Shown here one piece after another: positions 63,919 through 64,000 of a DNA stretch of 64,000 nt. Numbering within the stretch: position 1 is the stretch's first letter; every line of letters begins with the position of its first letter. The position numbers and the translations under genes are program-made. The DNA is from Betaproteobacteria bacterium (lineage in GTDB: Bacteria > Pseudomonadota > Gammaproteobacteria > Burkholderiales > Usitatibacteraceae), in assembly GCA_016720925.1 (NCBI GenBank), contig JADKJR010000001.1, positions 62,001-126,000 of the forward strand. The letters are read 5' to 3'. The notes under the pieces are model-generated. The model worked only from the letters and a program-made list of their open reading frames with translations. It did not search any database and was not told the DNA's origin.

Positions 63919-64000
63919 ATGAGCAAGCAAATTCAGGAAGCCTATATCGTCGCCGCCGTCCGTACGCCTGTTGGCAAAGCGCCGCGCGGCATGTTCAAGA
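63919..64000 (+). CDS. Acetyl-CoA acyltransferase (thiolase), start only
   Basis: Only about 27 codons are present. They read MSKQIQEAYIVAAVRTPVGK, the typical N-terminus of a thiolase, and the gene runs beyond the window edge. A GGAG 4 bases upstream supports the ATG at 63919. It follows the dehydrogenase-first enzyme by 23 bases, an arrangement usual for the two partners. Confidence 0.85.
   Translation, partial: MSKQIQEAYIVAAVRTPVGKAPRGMFK

Overview
The window is chromosomal DNA from a betaproteobacterium (order Burkholderiales/Nitrosomonadales level; species not identifiable by eye). Support comes from the gene orders ispE-tRNAGln-prs-rplY-pth-ychF, miaB-phoH-ybeY-corC-lnt-glyQS-gmhB-plsC, lptD-surA-pdxA-ksgA and rpe-gph-trpEGDC, and from a 16-stranded-type porin of the betaproteobacterial family, a Coq7 hydroxylase and outer-membrane/LPS assembly genes. 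No phage, insertion sequence, CRISPR array or plasmid function is visible.

Layout. 1-3.9 kb: ispE tail, tRNA-Gln, prs, rplY, pth, ychF. 4-8.6 kb (minus strand): kup potassium transporter and an MBOAT/SGNH acyltransferase pair. 8.8-11.2 kb: exported S9 peptidase. 11.4-23.4 kb: tRNA-Met, then miaB, phoH, ybeY, corC, lnt (tRNA modification, ribosome maturation, envelope), a methyltransferase, glyQ/glyS, gmhB, plsC, a YgjP-type protease and gloA. 23.7-31.3 kb: a small anchored NTF2-like protein and the minus-strand cluster lptD-surA-pdxA-ksgA-methyltransferase. 31.4-37.2 kb: amgK, pepP, two ubiquinone-type flavin hydroxylases and dsbC. 37.2-39.6 kb: MAPEG protein, mltA, a 41-codon membrane peptide and apaG. 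39.7-45.3 kb: rpe, gph, a Trp-rich leader peptide and trpEGDC. 45.6-51 kb: porin, coq7, OsmC protein, rplM-rpsI, a coiled-coil protein with a bactofilin, erpA and a 43-codon basic protein gene. 51-64 kb: a fatty-acid catabolism locus under a PsrA-like TetR regulator with fadE, fadI, a HAD phosphatase, two multifunctional beta-oxidation enzymes of opposite domain order, a DUF4442 protein, an acyl-CoA synthetase, a thioesterase and the start of a second thiolase.

The most notable sequence-level observations are: a leader peptide with four Trp codons before trpE; a perfect 9-bp-arm palindrome before the TetR gene matching the PsrA operator style; a 43-codon basic protein gene with its own terminator; and four apparent single-base frameshifts in three conserved genes (glyS twice, fadE, acyl-CoA synthetase), which are either assembly errors or real lesions. 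I found no clearly new multi-gene system; most of the window is ordinary housekeeping and fatty-acid metabolism.
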